The position numbers and the translations under genes were made by a program. The notes under the pieces are model-generated. The model had not been told where the DNA came from and searched no databases. It saw only the letters and a list, made by a program, of their open reading frames with translations. A DNA stretch of 64,000 bases from an uncultured Sphingomonas sp. (GTDB lineage: Bacteria > Pseudomonadota > Alphaproteobacteria > Sphingomonadales > Sphingomonadaceae), in the NCBI GenBank assembly GCA_913775975.1, contig CAJYLQ010000023.1, forward strand, positions 1 to 64,000, given 5' to 3'. Positions 29,863 through 40,028 of this stretch are shown in pieces; positions within the stretch are counted from its first letter, which is position 1; the number at the start of each line of letters is the position of its first letter.

Positions 29863-30945
29863 ATGCTGCGCGCCCCGCGCCCGCCCTGGCTGCTGCCCGG
29901 TCCGACCCGCATCGCCGCGATCGGCCGCGTGCCCGCGATCGCCGTGCTGGCGACGCTGGCGGTGCTGGCGCTGCTGATCCTGTCGGGCCCCGCGCCGGAG
30001 TGGCCGGCCGATACGATGACGCGCATCGCCTTTCAGGATGCGCTGATCGAGCGGCTGCGCCATGGCGGCGAGGACTATTATACCGCCGCCGCCGCGACCT
30101 TGCGCGGGCACGATTTGCCGCTGATCCCCGCCACCGCCTTTCCGATGCCCGCGCTGCCGGTGATCGCCGCCGCGCTGCCGGGTGCCATCGGGCTGCTGGT
30201 GCTCGCGCTCCTGACCGGGCTGACCGTGACGGTGTGGAGTCGCCGCTTCGCCGCCCGCCGCGCCGGGCGTGCCGCCGCCGGGATCGCGGCGCTGCTGGGC
30301 GGGGGCGGCTGGCTGATCCTGCCCGCGCTGGCGGGCAACCCGGCACTGTGGGCGGGGTTGCTCGTGTCGCTCTCGCTGGGGCTCGCCACGCCGCGTCGCC
30401 GGGTCGAGCCGCTGGCGCTCGCCACCGCCGCCGCGCTGCTCCATCCAGGCGCGGCCCTCATCCTGCCCGTCATGGCGGTCTTCGCATGGCGCGACGGCGC
30501 GCGGCGGCAGGCGGGCGCGTGGCTGGCGGCGCTGGGCATCGCCGCGATCGCCTTCGCCTGCCACGCCGCCGCCGCCCGCACCGCCGCGCGCGGCTTTGCC
30601 GGGGAGGCACCGGCGGCCACCCCCGCCGGGCTGGCGGAGGCGCTGCACGCGGTCGCGGCCGGCGGCGGCCTCGCGATCCTGCCTGCCGCGCTCGCGATGG
30701 CGATGCCGGTGTTCGCCGTGCTGGGCTGGGCGATCTGGCGGAGCGGCGCGGGCCTGCGGGTGGCGGCGGTGCTGGTCGTGCTGCTGCTCGCCGCCGCGCT
30801 GCTGCCGGTCGGCGCGCTCGCGATCGCGCTCGTCGCCGCGCCGATCGCGCCGCTGGGGCTGGTGCCGGCGATCGAGGGCTTGCGCGACCTGATCGTCGCG
30901 GCGCTCGACAACCGCCGCATCACCGTGACACGGATCGTCCGATGA
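29863..30945 (+). CDS. Multi-pass membrane protein of unknown function
   Basis: A 360-residue hydrophobic protein with about eight predicted membrane segments (first at residues 20-42) and a short loop with a [19 protein letters not shown] stretch after the first helix. No family is recognised; the pattern of Ala/Leu-rich helices with a periplasmic loop is vaguely like glycosyltransferase-type membrane proteins, but no catalytic motif was seen. It starts 5 bp after ubiB and overlaps the coaBC start (ATGA), so it belongs to the ubiE-ubiB-coaBC-dut operon. Confidence 0.7.
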   Translation: MLRAPRPPWLLPGPTRIAAIGRVPAIAVLATLAVLALLILSGPAPEWPADTMTRIAFQDALIERLRHGGEDYYTAAAATLRGHDLPLIPATAFPMPALPVIAAALPGAIGLLVLALLTGLTVTVWSRRFAARRAGRAAAGIAALLGGGGWLILPALAGNPALWAGLLVSLSLGLATPRRRVEPLALATAAALLHPGAALILPVMAVFAWRDGARRQAGAWLAALGIAAIAFACHAAAARTAARGFAGEAPAATPAGLAEALHAVAAGGGLAILPAALAMAMPVFAVLGWAIWRSGAGLRVAAVLVVLLLAAALLPVGALAIALVAAPIAPLGLVPAIEGLRDLIVAALDNRRITVTRIVR

Positions 30946-32132
30946 AGCGTATCCTGTTGATCGTCGGCGGCGGCATCGCGGCCTACAAGGCGTGCGAGCT
31001 GATCCGCATCCTGCGCCGCCGGGGCCATGCCGTCCGCTGCGTGCTGACCGAGGGCGGCAGCCACTTCGTCACGCCGATGACGCTCGCTGCGCTCAGCGAG
31101 GATCAGGTCTTCACGACGCTGTGGGATCTGAAGGACGAGGCGGAGATGGGCCATATCCAGCTCAGCCGCCAGGCGGACCTGATCGTGATCGCGCCCGCCA
31201 CCGCCGACCTGCTGGCGCGGATGGCCGGGGGCCAGGCGGACGATCTGGCCACCACGCTGCTGCTCGCCACCGACACGCCGGTGCTGGCCGCGCCGGCAAT
31301 GAATGTTCGGATGTGGCAACACCCCGCCACCGTCCGCAACGTCGCCCGGCTGCGCGGCGACGGGATCGCCGTGCTGGAGCCGGACGAGGGCGCGATGGCC
31401 TGCGGCGAATATGGCCCCGGCCGCCTGCCGGAGCCGGAGGCGATCGCCGACGCCGCCGACCGGATGCTCGCCCCCGCAAGCACACCGCTGGCCGGTCGCC
31501 ACATCCTCGTCACCGCCGGACCGACGCACGAGCCGATCGATCCCGTCCGCTACATCGCCAACCGCTCTTCGGGGCGGCAGGGCTTCGCCATCGCCGGGGC
31601 GCTGGCGGCGGTGGGCGCGCGCGTCACGCTGGTCGCCGGGCCCGTGACGCTGCCGACCCCGCCCGGCGTCGACCGGATCGACGTGACGACCGCGATCGAG
31701 ATGGCGGCGGCGGTCGACGCGGCGCTGCCCGCCGATGCGGCCGTGATGGTCGCCGCCGTCGCCGACTGGCGCGTCGCCGCCGCCGGGCAGAAGGTGAAGA
31801 AGGACGGCGGCGCCGCCCCCGCGCTGACGCTGATCGAAAATCCCGATATCCTCGCCACCGTCGCCGCCGCCGGGCCGCGCCGCCCGCGCCTCGTCATCGG
31901 CTTCGCGGCGGAGACGCAGGACGTCGTCGCCCATGCCCGTGCCAAGCGGCTGCGCAAGGGCTGCGACTGGATCCTCGCCAACGATGTGTCGGGCGACGTG
32001 TTCGGCGGGGATGCGAACCGCATCCACCTCGTTTCGGCCGACGGCGTGGACGACTGGCCGCGCATGACCAAGGATGCGGTCGCGGCAAGGCTCGCACAGC
32101 ATGTCGCGGATGCGCTAGACGGCATCGCATGA
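30942..32132 (+). CDS. coaBC: Bifunctional phosphopantothenoylcysteine decarboxylase/synthetase
   Basis: Coenzyme A biosynthesis enzyme, 396 residues. The N-terminal CoaC flavodoxin-like domain begins [20 protein letters not shown] and has the [12 protein letters not shown] motif with the substrate Asn, and [13 protein letters not shown] with the redox Cys. The C-terminal CoaB domain starts at about 185 with [16 protein letters not shown] and [12 protein letters not shown]. It overlaps both neighbours by four bases (ATGA), so it is translated with the membrane protein and dut. Confidence 0.96.
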   Translation: MKRILLIVGGGIAAYKACELIRILRRRGHAVRCVLTEGGSHFVTPMTLAALSEDQVFTTLWDLKDEAEMGHIQLSRQADLIVIAPATADLLARMAGGQADDLATTLLLATDTPVLAAPAMNVRMWQHPATVRNVARLRGDGIAVLEPDEGAMACGEYGPGRLPEPEAIADAADRMLAPASTPLAGRHILVTAGPTHEPIDPVRYIANRSSGRQGFAIAGALAAVGARVTLVAGPVTLPTPPGVDRIDVTTAIEMAAAVDAALPADAAVMVAAVADWRVAAAGQKVKKDGGAAPALTLIENPDILATVAAAGPRRPRLVIGFAAETQDVVAHARAKRLRKGCDWILANDVSGDVFGGDANRIHLVSADGVDDWPRMTKDAVAARLAQHVADALDGIA

Positions 32133-32575
32133 CCGATCCGATCCGCATCGAAATCCTGCGCCTTCCCCATGGCGAGGGGCTGCCCCTGCCCCGCTACGCG
32201 ACCGAGGGCGCGGCGGGCATGGACATCGTCGCCGCCGAATCGCTGACGCTGGCGCCGGGTGCGCGCGCGGCGGTGCCGACCGGCTTCGCCATCGCCATCC
32301 CGCAAGGATATGAGGTTCAGGTGCGCCCCCGCTCCGGCCTGGCGCTGAAGCACGGCGTCACCTGCCTGAACACGCCCGGCACGATCGATTCGGACTATCG
32401 CGGCGAGATGCGCGTTATCCTCATCAATCTGGGGCAGGAGCCGTTCGAAATTGCACGCGGCGACCGGATCGCGCAGCTCGTCCCCGCCGTCGTCACCCAA
32501 GCCGTGCTTGAGCCGGTGGCGGTGCTGGGCGAGACGGTGCGCGGCGCGGGCGGCTTCGGATCGACGGGCAGGTGA
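32129..32575 (+). CDS. dut: dUTP diphosphatase
   Basis: Trimeric dUTPase, 148 residues, producing dUMP and keeping uracil out of DNA. All five motifs are visible: [10 protein letters not shown] (1), [12 protein letters not shown] (2), [14 protein letters not shown] (3), RGDRIAQLV (4) and the C-terminal arm [11 protein letters not shown] (5). Start overlaps coaBC stop and its stop overlaps the next small gene. Confidence 0.97.
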   Translation: MTDPIRIEILRLPHGEGLPLPRYATEGAAGMDIVAAESLTLAPGARAAVPTGFAIAIPQGYEVQVRPRSGLALKHGVTCLNTPGTIDSDYRGEMRVILINLGQEPFEIARGDRIAQLVPAVVTQAVLEPVAVLGETVRGAGGFGSTGR

Positions 32576-32946
32576 TCGCCGCCCTGCTGCTCGCGGCGCA
32601 GGCGATGGCTGTGCCGCCGGCCGCCAGCTGGCCGCATCTGCCGCCCTTCCCCCTGCCCCGCGACGCGAATCTGGCGGATGCGACGCGCTTCGTGCGGGGG
32701 GAGGTCGCGGCGAACCGCTGCGCCGCGGCGACCGTCACGCCGCAGGGCAGCACCCTGTCCGCCCCCGTGGCGGTCCTGGTCGGGCCGGCCGGAGGGGTGC
32801 GGCAGATCGTGCCGCTGGCGATCGGCTGTCCGACAGTGGAACAGTACACGGTCGGCTATCTCCTTGCCCTGACACGTATTCCGTCCGAAGATACCTCCGG
32901 ACTGGCGGAAGGCTGGTACGCGCTCACCGTCAGTTACCGTTGGTAG
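32572..32946 (+). CDS. Small exported protein of unknown function
   Basis: A 124-residue protein from a GTG overlapping the dut stop (GTGA). The N-terminus [13 protein letters not shown] resembles a short signal peptide. The rest has two Cys (ANRCAAA near 49 and IGCPTVE near 85) that could form a disulfide in the periplasm, and a beta-strand-rich C-terminal half. No family recognised. Coupled position at the end of the ubiE-dut operon supports expression. Confidence 0.6.
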   Translation: MIAALLLAAQAMAVPPAASWPHLPPFPLPRDANLADATRFVRGEVAANRCAAATVTPQGSTLSAPVAVLVGPAGGVRQIVPLAIGCPTVEQYTVGYLLALTRIPSEDTSGLAEGWYALTVSYRW

Positions 32947-33155
32947 CGATATCAGGGTGATGCCGGGATGCGACGGTACGCCTCCAATTTGCGTCTTGTT
33001 CACCTTTTGCATCTAGGAAACCGGCGTCGATACGGATAAGTGTTGCGGCGCTGCATCGTCGTGAAGTCCGTTTTCGGCAGTGCAGGGTTACCGGATTGTC
33101 CCTTTCGCATCGGGCGGATAGGAGAAGGCGGTGACGACCATGAAGGGAGTTCAAT

Positions 33156-33392
33156 ATGCGTCTTGGGAAGTATCTCATGGCCGCCGCCGCCGCCACGATG
33201 GCGGTTGCGCCTGCCGTCGCCGCTCCGGCGAACCCGGCTGCCAGCCTGTCGGTCGCGAAGTCGGCCCGCGCGGGTTCGGCCTCGGCCAAGAAGAACGAGC
33301 TGGCCGGTGGCGGTCTGATCGTTGCGCTGATCGCGGCCGCTGCCGTGGTCGCCGGCGTGGTGATCGTTGCTGACAGCTCGGACAGCAACTAA
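33156..33392 (+). CDS. Small exported/membrane protein, sphingomonad type
   Basis: A 78-residue protein: signal peptide MRLGKYLMAAAAATMAVAPAVAA, a short Ser/Ala/Lys-rich mature stretch, then a hydrophobic segment GGGLIVALIAAAAVVAGVVIVA and a short SDSN tail. Small proteins of this design are common in sphingomonads but have no known function. AAGGGAG lies upstream of the ATG, and a strong terminator follows at 33423. Confidence 0.75.
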   Translation: MRLGKYLMAAAAATMAVAPAVAAPANPAASLSVAKSARAGSASAKKNELAGGGLIVALIAAAAVVAGVVIVADSSDSN

Positions 33393-33422
33393 GATTCACC
33401 TGCCCTCGGGCAGTTGAAACGG

Positions 33423-33453
33423 AATAGCGGTCCTTCGGGGCCGCTATTTTTTT
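33423..33453 (+). terminator. Strong Rho-independent terminator
   Basis: An 11-bp stem AATAGCGGTCC/GGGCCGCTATT (one T-G pair) with a TTCG tetraloop (33434-33437) is followed by T run through 33453. It ends transcription of the 78-residue gene. Confidence 0.92.
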
Positions 33454-33485
33454 GTGCACGGGCCGGAAGCGCCTACATGGCCGGC

Positions 33486-34253
33486 ATGACGATGCTGACC
33501 GATACCGAACTGAACCGCTACGCCCGCCATATCGTGCTGCGGGAGATCGGCGGCGACGGCCAGCGCCGGCTGAAGGCGGCGTACGTCCTGCTGATCGGCG
33601 CGGGCGGCATCGGCTCCCCCGCGATCCAGTATCTCGCTGCTGCCGGTATCGGTCGGCTGGCAATCGTCGACGATGATTCGGTGGACCTGTCGAACCTCCA
33701 GCGCCAGACCATCTACGGGACCGCCGATATCGGCCAGCCCAAGGCGACCACCGCCGCCGCCGCCGCGCTGCGCCTCAATCCCGGGATCGAGGCGGTGCCT
33801 CATGCGACCCGCGTCACCGCCGCCAATGTCGTCGCCCTGCTCGCCGGCGTCGATGTGGTGATCGACGGCAGTGACAATTTCGCCACGCGCCTGCTCGTCG
33901 CCGATGCCGCCCATGCCGCGCGCGTGCCGCTGGTGTCGGCGGCGGTCGGGCAGTTCGAGGGGCAGCTGGGCGTCTATCGCGGTTGGGAGCCCGACCGCCC
34001 CTGCTATCGCTGCCTCGTCGGCGATGCGCCGGACCGCGCCGATGCCAGCTGCGCCGACCAGGGCGTGCTGGGGCCCGTCACCGGCATCCTCGGCACGCTC
34101 GCCGCGCTGGAGGCTATGCGCGCGATCGTGCCGTTCGGAGAGGACGGCGCGGGCAAGCTGTTGCTGGTCGACCTGCTGGGGTTGCGGTTCCGCACCATCG
34201 CGGTGCCGCCGGACCCGGCCTGCCCGGTCTGCGGCGCTCAGGCACCCGTGTAG
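33486..34253 (+). CDS. moeB: Molybdopterin-synthase adenylyltransferase / ThiF family E1-like protein
   Basis: E1-like enzyme that adenylates the C-terminal glycine of a ubiquitin-like sulfur carrier (MoaD or ThiS). It has 255 residues starting MTMLTDTELNRYARHIVL. The ATP site is LLIGAGGIGSPAIQYLAAAG and DDDSVDLSNLQRQ; RPCYRCLVG (near 177) and the CPVCGAQ near the C-terminus form the two CxxC zinc pairs. A later ATG at 33492 is possible. It ends 16 bp inside the convergent epimerase gene. Confidence 0.92.
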   Translation: MTMLTDTELNRYARHIVLREIGGDGQRRLKAAYVLLIGAGGIGSPAIQYLAAAGIGRLAIVDDDSVDLSNLQRQTIYGTADIGQPKATTAAAAALRLNPGIEAVPHATRVTAANVVALLAGVDVVIDGSDNFATRLLVADAAHAARVPLVSAAVGQFEGQLGVYRGWEPDRPCYRCLVGDAPDRADASCADQGVLGPVTGILGTLAALEAMRAIVPFGEDGAGKLLLVDLLGLRFRTIAVPPDPACPVCGAQAPV

Positions 34254-35239
34254 CCGCGATACCAGTCCACGAAGCGGGAGACCCCCGCCTCCAGCCCCGT
34301 CTCCGGCGCGAAGTCCAGGTCGCGGCGCGCGTCGGCGATATCGGCATAGGTCCGCTCGACATCGCCCGGCTGCATCGGCTGCAGATCGCGGATCGCGCTG
34401 CGCCCGCACGCCGCCTCGATCACGTCGATCAGCTGCCCAAGCGGCTCCGGCGCGCTGTTGCCGAGATTGTAGAGCGCATGGGGCGCCATGCTGCCGCCCG
34501 GTTTCGCCACGCCGTCGTCCGCCGGCGGCCGGTCCAGCGCCGCGACGACCCCCGTGACGATATCGTCGATATAGGTGAAGTCGCGCGCCATCCGCCCCTC
34601 GTTGAACACGCGGATCGGCTCGCCCGCCAGGATCGCGCGCGTGAACAGCCACACCGCCATGTCCGGCCGCCCCCACGGGCCATAGACGGTGAAGAAACGC
34701 AGCCCCGTCATCGGCAGGCGATAGAGATGCGCGTAGCTTTCGCTCATCAGCTCGTCCGCCTTCTTCGTCGCGGCATAGAGCGAGACGGGGTGGTCCACCG
34801 CATCGCCGACACGGAACGGCAGGCTGCGATTGCCGCCATAGACCGACGAGGAAGAGGCATAGACCAGCTGCCGCGTTTCCAGCGACCGCGCCAGTTCCAG
34901 CACGTTCAGGTGCCCGACCAGATTGGCCCGCGCATAGGCGGCCGGGTTCTCCAGCGAATAGCGCACGCCCGCCTGCGCGCCGAGATGGACGATACGATCC
35001 ACCCCCATGCCCTCCACCGCCGCCGCCAGCGCCCCCTGGTCGGCGAAGTCGGCGATGACGCAGCGTACCCGGTCGCCATGCCGCGCGGCCAGCGCCGCCA
35101 GCCGCGCGCGCTTCAGCGCCGGGTCGTAATAGGGGTTGAGATCATCGATCCCCACCACCGTCTCGCCCCGCGCGGCGAGCCGGTCGGCGACGTGGAAACC
35201 GATGAACCCGGCCATGCCGGTGACGAGCACGGCGCCCAT
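34238..35239 (-). CDS. NAD-dependent epimerase (UDP-glucuronate 4-epimerase-like)
   Basis: Extended SDR of 333 residues acting on nucleotide sugars. MGAVLVTGMAGFIGFHVAD at the start has the Rossmann TGxxGxxG motif; the catalytic YxxxK is SLYAATKKADELM near residue 150. RFFTVYGPWGRPDMA and the start of the substrate domain resemble CapI/GAE-type UDP-glucuronate epimerases of surface polysaccharide synthesis. Next to galU upstream on the same strand. Confidence 0.88.
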   Translation of the reverse strand: MGAVLVTGMAGFIGFHVADRLAARGETVVGIDDLNPYYDPALKRARLAALAARHGDRVRCVIADFADQGALAAAVEGMGVDRIVHLGAQAGVRYSLENPAAYARANLVGHLNVLELARSLETRQLVYASSSSVYGGNRSLPFRVGDAVDHPVSLYAATKKADELMSESYAHLYRLPMTGLRFFTVYGPWGRPDMAVWLFTRAILAGEPIRVFNEGRMARDFTYIDDIVTGVVAALDRPPADDGVAKPGGSMAPHALYNLGNSAPEPLGQLIDVIEAACGRSAIRDLQPMQPGDVERTYADIADARRDLDFAPETGLEAGVSRFVDWYRGYTGA

Positions 35240-35256
35240 CGCGGATGCGCCGCCCG

Positions 35257-36117
35257 TCAGCCGAGCAGCGTCCTGGCGAAATCGCGGATGCCCGGGCCGA
35301 TATCCTCACGCGCCAGCGCCAGCGCCAGATTGGCCTGGATGTATCCGGCCTTGTCCCCGCAATCGTACCGCGCGCCATCGAAGGTGAAGCCGTGGAAGGG
35401 CTGGTCGCCGATCAGCTTGGCCATCGCATCCGTCAGCTGGATCTCGCCCCCGGCGCCCGGCTCCTGCGCGTCGAGGATCTTCATCACCTCGGGCTGCAGG
35501 ATATAGCGGCCCGGAATCATCAGGTTGGATGGCGCCTTGCCCTTCGGCTTCTCTACCAGCGCGACCACCTCGGTCAGGCGGCCATCGACCTTGCCGGGGG
35601 AGATGATCCCGTATTTGTCCGTCTCGCTGTCGGGCACTTCCAGCGCGCCGATCACGTTGCCGCCGACCTGGTTATACGCCTCGACCATCTGGCGCATGAA
35701 GCCGCCGACCATCAGCTCGTCGGGCAGCAGCACCGCGAACGGCTCGTCCCCCACGATCTCGCGCGCACACCAGACGGCGTGGCCCAGCCCGAGCGGCTCC
35801 TGCTGGCGGACATAAACCGGGCTGCCCGGCTTCTGCCGGATGCCCTCGATCAGGTGCATCGACTTGCCGCGCGCCTTCATCGTCGCCTCAAGTTCGTAGG
35901 AGACGTCGAAATGATCCTCCAGCGCGCCCTTGCCGCGGCCGGTGACGAAGATGATCTGCTCGATCCCCGCCTCCAGCGCCTCTTCGACAGCGTACTGGAT
36001 CAGCGGCTTGTCGACGACGGTCAGCATCTCCTTCGGCATCGCCTTGGTCGCGGGGAGGAAGCGGGTGCCGAGGCCGGCGACTGGAAAAACGGCTTTACGA
36101 ACAGGCTTGATCGTCAT
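35257..36117 (-). CDS. galU: UTP-glucose-1-phosphate uridylyltransferase
   Basis: Makes UDP-glucose for exopolysaccharide and sphingolipid glycosylation. It has 286 residues with the nucleotidyl-transfer signature GLGTRFLPATKAMPKEML near residue 16, VVDKPLIQYAVEEA, and the central GLGHAVWCARE. It lies 17 bp upstream of the epimerase gene, so the two are probably cotranscribed. Confidence 0.96.
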   Translation of the reverse strand: MTIKPVRKAVFPVAGLGTRFLPATKAMPKEMLTVVDKPLIQYAVEEALEAGIEQIIFVTGRGKGALEDHFDVSYELEATMKARGKSMHLIEGIRQKPGSPVYVRQQEPLGLGHAVWCAREIVGDEPFAVLLPDELMVGGFMRQMVEAYNQVGGNVIGALEVPDSETDKYGIISPGKVDGRLTEVVALVEKPKGKAPSNLMIPGRYILQPEVMKILDAQEPGAGGEIQLTDAMAKLIGDQPFHGFTFDGARYDCGDKAGYIQANLALALAREDIGPGIRDFARTLLG

Positions 36118-36228
36118 GAAAGGCTCCGGTCCAGTATGTTTCCGCGCATAGGGGCGGCGGCGTCATGCTGCAATCGCACAGCTGCGTTGAGGGGCTCTTA
36201 AACCGCCGCGTGCCAGAGCGTTCCGGCG

Positions 36229-37338
36229 ATGCAAACCATTCTCGTCATCTGCGGGACCCGGCCCGAGGCGATCAAGCTGTTCCCGGTCGTCACCGCGCTG
36301 CGCGCGCAGCCCGGCGTGACGGTGCGCCTGTGCGTGACGGGGCAGCATGACCGCGACATGGTGATGCCGATCCTGTCGCTGGCGGGCCTGACGCCCGATG
36401 TGGCGCTGGACGTGATGGCGCCCGGCCAGTCGCTCGACGCGCTGCTCGGCCGCCTGGTCGAGCAGCTCGGCCCGGTACTGGCGGCGGAGCGGCCCGCGCG
36501 GGTCGTCGTGCAGGGCGACACCGCCACCGCGCTGGCGGGCGCCATTGCCGGCTTCCACGCCCGCCGCCCCGTCGCGCATGTCGAGGCGGGGCTGCGCTCC
36601 GGCGATCCGCTGCGCCCCTGGCCCGAGGAGAACTATCGCCGCATGATCGCGATGATCGCCGATCTGCACTTCGCGCCCACAGGGGCGGCCGCCGCCGCGC
36701 TGGCGCGGGAGGGGATCGAGACCGGCGTCCATCTTACGGGCAACACGGTGATCGACGCGCTGTATCAGACGCGCGCGCGGCGCATTGCCGACAGCCCCCC
36801 GCTCCCGCACATGCCGCCGCTCGCCCCCGGACAGCGGCTGATCCTCGTCACGACGCACCGGCGGGAGGGCTGGACCGATTCGGATGGCATCCTCGACGCG
36901 CTGATCCGGATCGCCGCGCGACCCGACGTGCTGCTGCTATGGCCCATGCACCCCGCGATCCGCCCGCGCGTCGCGGCGCGCATCGCGGGGCAGGACCGGA
37001 TCGTCTGCACCGATCCCCTGCCTTATCCCGACCTCGTCCATGTGCTGGACGCATGTCACTTGGTCCTGACCGATTCGGGCGGATTGCAGGAAGAAGCGCC
37101 CGCGCTCGGCAAGCCGGTGCTCGTCCTGCGCGACACCACGGAGCGGCCGGAGGCGATCGCCGCGGGCGCCGCGCGCCTCGTCGGCACCGCACCCGACGGG
37201 ATCGTGCGCGAGACGCTGGCGCTGCTCGACGATCCCGCCCGCCATGCCGCGATGGCGGTGCCCCGCGCGCTGTATGGCGACGGCCATGCGGGACAGCGGA
37301 TCGCCACGATCCTCGCCGCGTCCGTCCTGCCGGTCTGA
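36229..37338 (+). CDS. wecB: UDP-N-acetylglucosamine 2-epimerase (non-hydrolysing)
   Basis: Produces UDP-ManNAc from UDP-GlcNAc. It has 369 residues with ILVICGTRPEAIKLFPVV at the N-terminus, VQGDTATALAGAIAGFHARRPVAHVEAGLRS in the middle (catalytic Asp and Glu region), and DSGGLQEEAPALGKPVLVLR for UDP binding. Divergent from galU. A role in surface polysaccharide or teichoic-like linkage synthesis is inferred from context. Confidence 0.95.
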   Translation: MQTILVICGTRPEAIKLFPVVTALRAQPGVTVRLCVTGQHDRDMVMPILSLAGLTPDVALDVMAPGQSLDALLGRLVEQLGPVLAAERPARVVVQGDTATALAGAIAGFHARRPVAHVEAGLRSGDPLRPWPEENYRRMIAMIADLHFAPTGAAAAALAREGIETGVHLTGNTVIDALYQTRARRIADSPPLPHMPPLAPGQRLILVTTHRREGWTDSDGILDALIRIAARPDVLLLWPMHPAIRPRVAARIAGQDRIVCTDPLPYPDLVHVLDACHLVLTDSGGLQEEAPALGKPVLVLRDTTERPEAIAAGAARLVGTAPDGIVRETLALLDDPARHAAMAVPRALYGDGHAGQRIATILAASVLPV

Positions 37339-37408
37339 TCGCGCGACGGGATCATTTGCCACGGCCGCCCGCGCCGCTTATGGCCCGGCCCTCTCTAGAG
37401 AAGATGGC

Positions 37409-38161
37409 ATGTTGCGAAAACTGTTGGGCGCGCGGGCCAATGCGCGCCGGGGCGCCGTCATTCCCGACGGGCGCCGTATCTATGCGATCGGTGACGTCCA
37501 TGGCTGCCTGACCCAGCTCGAAACGCTGATCGGGCTGATCGACGACGACGCGCGCGAGCGCGGCGGCGAGGCGGAACTGATCTTCCTCGGCGACCTCGTC
37601 GATCGCGGGCCGGACAGCGCCGCCGTGGTCGAGCGGCTGCGCTGGCTGGCCGACGAGCGGCCCGGCACGCGCTTCCTGATGGGCAATCACGAGGAGATCT
37701 TCCTCTCCGCGCTCGACGGCGATGAAAAGGCGCTGCGCCTGTTCTGCCGCGTTGGCGGCAAGGAGACGCTGATCAGCTACGGCATGGCGGCGGACGAATA
37801 TGACGCGCTCGACTATCCCGGCGTCGCCGCGCGCATGGTGGAGCTGGTGCCAGCGCTCCACCGCCAGTTTCTCGACACGTTCGAGCCGATGGTCGTGGAG
37901 GGGGACTATGCCTTCGTCCATGCCGGGATCCGCCCCGGCGTTCCGCTGGCGGAGCAGAGCAACGGCGACCTGCGCTGGATCCGCTCGACCTTCCTCGATC
38001 ACAAGGGGCCGTACGAGAAGGTGATCGTCCACGGCCACACCGTCGTGGCGGAGGTGGAAACGGCCGGCCACCGCATCGGCATCGACACCGGCGCCTATGA
38101 AAGCGGTCGCCTGACCGCGCTGGGGCTTGAGGGCGAGGAGCGCTGGCTGATCCAGACCTGA
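37409..38161 (+). CDS. Serine/threonine protein phosphatase-type metallophosphoesterase
   Basis: A 250-residue PPP-family phosphatase. The motifs are GDVHG (near residue 30), GDLVDRGPDS (near 65), GNHE (near 96) and a final IVHGHTVVAEV (near 206). The GDxVDRG form is that of bacterial PrpA/PP2A-like phosphatases and of diadenosine tetraphosphatase-like enzymes. The ATG at 37409 has GAGAAG upstream. It ends before a large bidirectional hairpin shared with leuB. Confidence 0.88.
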   Translation: MLRKLLGARANARRGAVIPDGRRIYAIGDVHGCLTQLETLIGLIDDDARERGGEAELIFLGDLVDRGPDSAAVVERLRWLADERPGTRFLMGNHEEIFLSALDGDEKALRLFCRVGGKETLISYGMAADEYDALDYPGVAARMVELVPALHRQFLDTFEPMVVEGDYAFVHAGIRPGVPLAEQSNGDLRWIRSTFLDHKGPYEKVIVHGHTVVAEVETAGHRIGIDTGAYESGRLTALGLEGEERWLIQT

Positions 38162-38166
38162 CGACC

Positions 38167-38198
38167 CGCGGGGCCCGCCACGCCGGACGGGCCCCGCG
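38167..38198. terminator. Bidirectional hairpin between convergent genes
   Basis: The arms CGCGGGGCCCG (38167-38177) and CGGGCCCCGCG (38188-38198) are exact reverse complements around 10 bases. They lie between the phosphatase (plus) and leuB (minus) stops. There is no T run on either side, so Rho-independent activity is uncertain. Confidence 0.55.
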
Positions 38199-38210
38199 CG
38201 TCGGGCCGGA

Positions 38211-39254
38211 TCAGAGCCCGGCGAGTACCGTGTCCGCCATCGCGCGGGTCGACATGGCGCCGCCCAGATCGGCGGTCCGCGCGCCGCCACGGATCGCGGC
38301 TGCCACCGCCGCCTCGATCCGGTCAGCCTCGGCCGGGCGGCGGAGCGAGTGGCGCAGCATCATCGCCGCCGACAGGATCGCCGCGCACGGGTTCGCCTTG
38401 CCCTGCCCCGCGATATCGGGGGCGGAGCCGTGGATCGGCTCGTACAGCCCCTGCCCCGTCTCGCCGATCGCCGCCGATGGCAGCATCCCGATCGACCCCG
38501 CACACATCGACGCCTGGTCCGACAGGATATCGCCGAACAGGTTGCCCGTGACGATCGTGTCGAACTGGCCCGGATCGCGCACCAGCTGCATCGCGGCGTT
38601 GTCGACATACATGTGCGACAGCGCGACGTCGGGATAGTCGCGCGCGACCTCGTTCACCACGTCGCGCCACAGCTGCGACGTTTCGAGGACATTGGCCTTG
38701 TCCACCGACAACAGCCGCCGCTGCCGCGTCCGCGCCGTTTCGAAGCCGACGCGCGCGATCCGCGCCACCTCGACCTCGTCATAGCGCATCAGGTCATGCC
38801 CCTCGCGGATGCCCGTCGCGGTGCGGCCCTGCCCCTTTTCGCCGAAATAGACATCGCCGGTCAGCTCGCGCACGATGACCAGATCGATCCGGCGCGCGAT
38901 CTCCGGCTTCAGCGCTGACGCGTCCTCCAGCCCCTCGAACAGCCGCGCGGGCCGCAGGTTGGCGAACAGCTTCAGGTTCTTGCGCAGGCCCAGGATCGCC
39001 TGTTCGGGGCGCATCGCCCGCTCCAGCGCGTCGAAGGCGGGATCGCCCACCGCGCCGAACAGCACCGCATCGGCGCGCATCGCCAGATCCAGCGTCTCGG
39101 GCGGCAGCGGATGCCCCTGTGCGCGATAGGCCGCGCCGCCGACCGGCGCCTCCTCATAGGTCAGGTCGGGCGCCACCACGTCGAGCACGCGCCGCGCCTC
39201 GGCGACAGTTTCGGGGCCGATGCCATCACCGGCGAGCAGAGCGATCACAGTCAT
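38211..39254 (-). CDS. leuB: 3-isopropylmalate dehydrogenase
   Basis: NAD-dependent enzyme of leucine biosynthesis, 347 residues starting [20 protein letters not shown]. Conserved motifs are GDGIGPE, the substrate-binding [23 protein letters not shown] stretch near 140, and [18 protein letters not shown] with the catalytic Asp. An upstream in-frame extension into recO is not supported. Confidence 0.96.
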   Translation of the reverse strand: MTVIALLAGDGIGPETVAEARRVLDVVAPDLTYEEAPVGGAAYRAQGHPLPPETLDLAMRADAVLFGAVGDPAFDALERAMRPEQAILGLRKNLKLFANLRPARLFEGLEDASALKPEIARRIDLVIVRELTGDVYFGEKGQGRTATGIREGHDLMRYDEVEVARIARVGFETARTRQRRLLSVDKANVLETSQLWRDVVNEVARDYPDVALSHMYVDNAAMQLVRDPGQFDTIVTGNLFGDILSDQASMCAGSIGMLPSAAIGETGQGLYEPIHGSAPDIAGQGKANPCAAILSAAMMLRHSLRRPAEADRIEAAVAAAIRGGARTADLGGAMSTRAMADTVLAGL

Positions 39255-39283
39255 GGTGCCTGCCCTTGCCGGGCGAGGCGGCT

Positions 39284-40015
39284 TCACGCAACCGCTCTCT
39301 TCAATCGCTCCACCAGCCGTTCGCGCGCGGCGAGCGGCGCGGCGCGGCGGTCGGTCAGGATCGCGCGCGCCAGGAAATGCCCGGTCAGCGCCAGCCCGTC
39401 CGCCAGCGCCGCGCCATCGGCGGGGCCGCCCGTCGCCAGGAACGCGGGCAAGGCCAGCAACTGCCGCTCGTATCCGCTTGCGGCCGACCGGCTGACCGCC
39501 GCCGCGCTGCGCGGGCTGACATAGGCCAGATCGTCCGTCTGCCCGGTGACGACGCATGCTTCCAGATCGAGGCCGAAACCCAATTCGGCGAGCAGCAGCA
39601 GCTCGAACCGCACCAGCGCCCCCGCCCAGTTGCGTGCCGCCGGTGCCGCCTCGATCGCGCGCAGCAGCCCGTCCAGCGCATCGTGCAGGCGCGGATAGGG
39701 CTGCGCCTCCGGCAGCGCGGCGGCGGTCAGCGCGGTCAGCCATTCGATCGCGGCGGCGGCCAGCGGCTCGCCATGCAGGCCCGCGCGGCTGTGGACCAGT
39801 TCCACGGTCAGCGCCGCCAATTGATCCTCGGTCCGCGCCCGCCATTCGCCGCGCACGACGTTGCCCGCCATCAGCACCGGCCGCAGGTGCCGCGAGCGCG
39901 CGCCGCGAACATAGCCGGGCTGCAACCCGTCCGCCCGCGTCAGCGCACGCACCACGCCGCCATGCTCGCCATGCGGCCGGACGGACAGGATGATCGCCTC
40001 GGCGACGCGGTGCAT
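39284..40015 (-). CDS. recO: DNA repair protein RecO
   Basis: Recombination mediator that with RecR loads RecA at gaps. It has 243 residues: N-terminal OB-fold ([20 protein letters not shown]...[12 protein letters not shown]) and a C-terminal helical part. [22 protein letters not shown] is the characteristic RecO motif. The usual zinc Cys set is incomplete, as in other alphaproteobacteria. It lies 13 bp after uvrC. Confidence 0.94.
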   Translation of the reverse strand: MHRVAEAIILSVRPHGEHGGVVRALTRADGLQPGYVRGARSRHLRPVLMAGNVVRGEWRARTEDQLAALTVELVHSRAGLHGEPLAAAAIEWLTALTAAALPEAQPYPRLHDALDGLLRAIEAAPAARNWAGALVRFELLLLAELGFGLDLEACVVTGQTDDLAYVSPRSAAAVSRSAASGYERQLLALPAFLATGGPADGAALADGLALTGHFLARAILTDRRAAPLAARERLVERLKRAVA

Positions 40016-40028
40016 GGCGGCGATCCCC

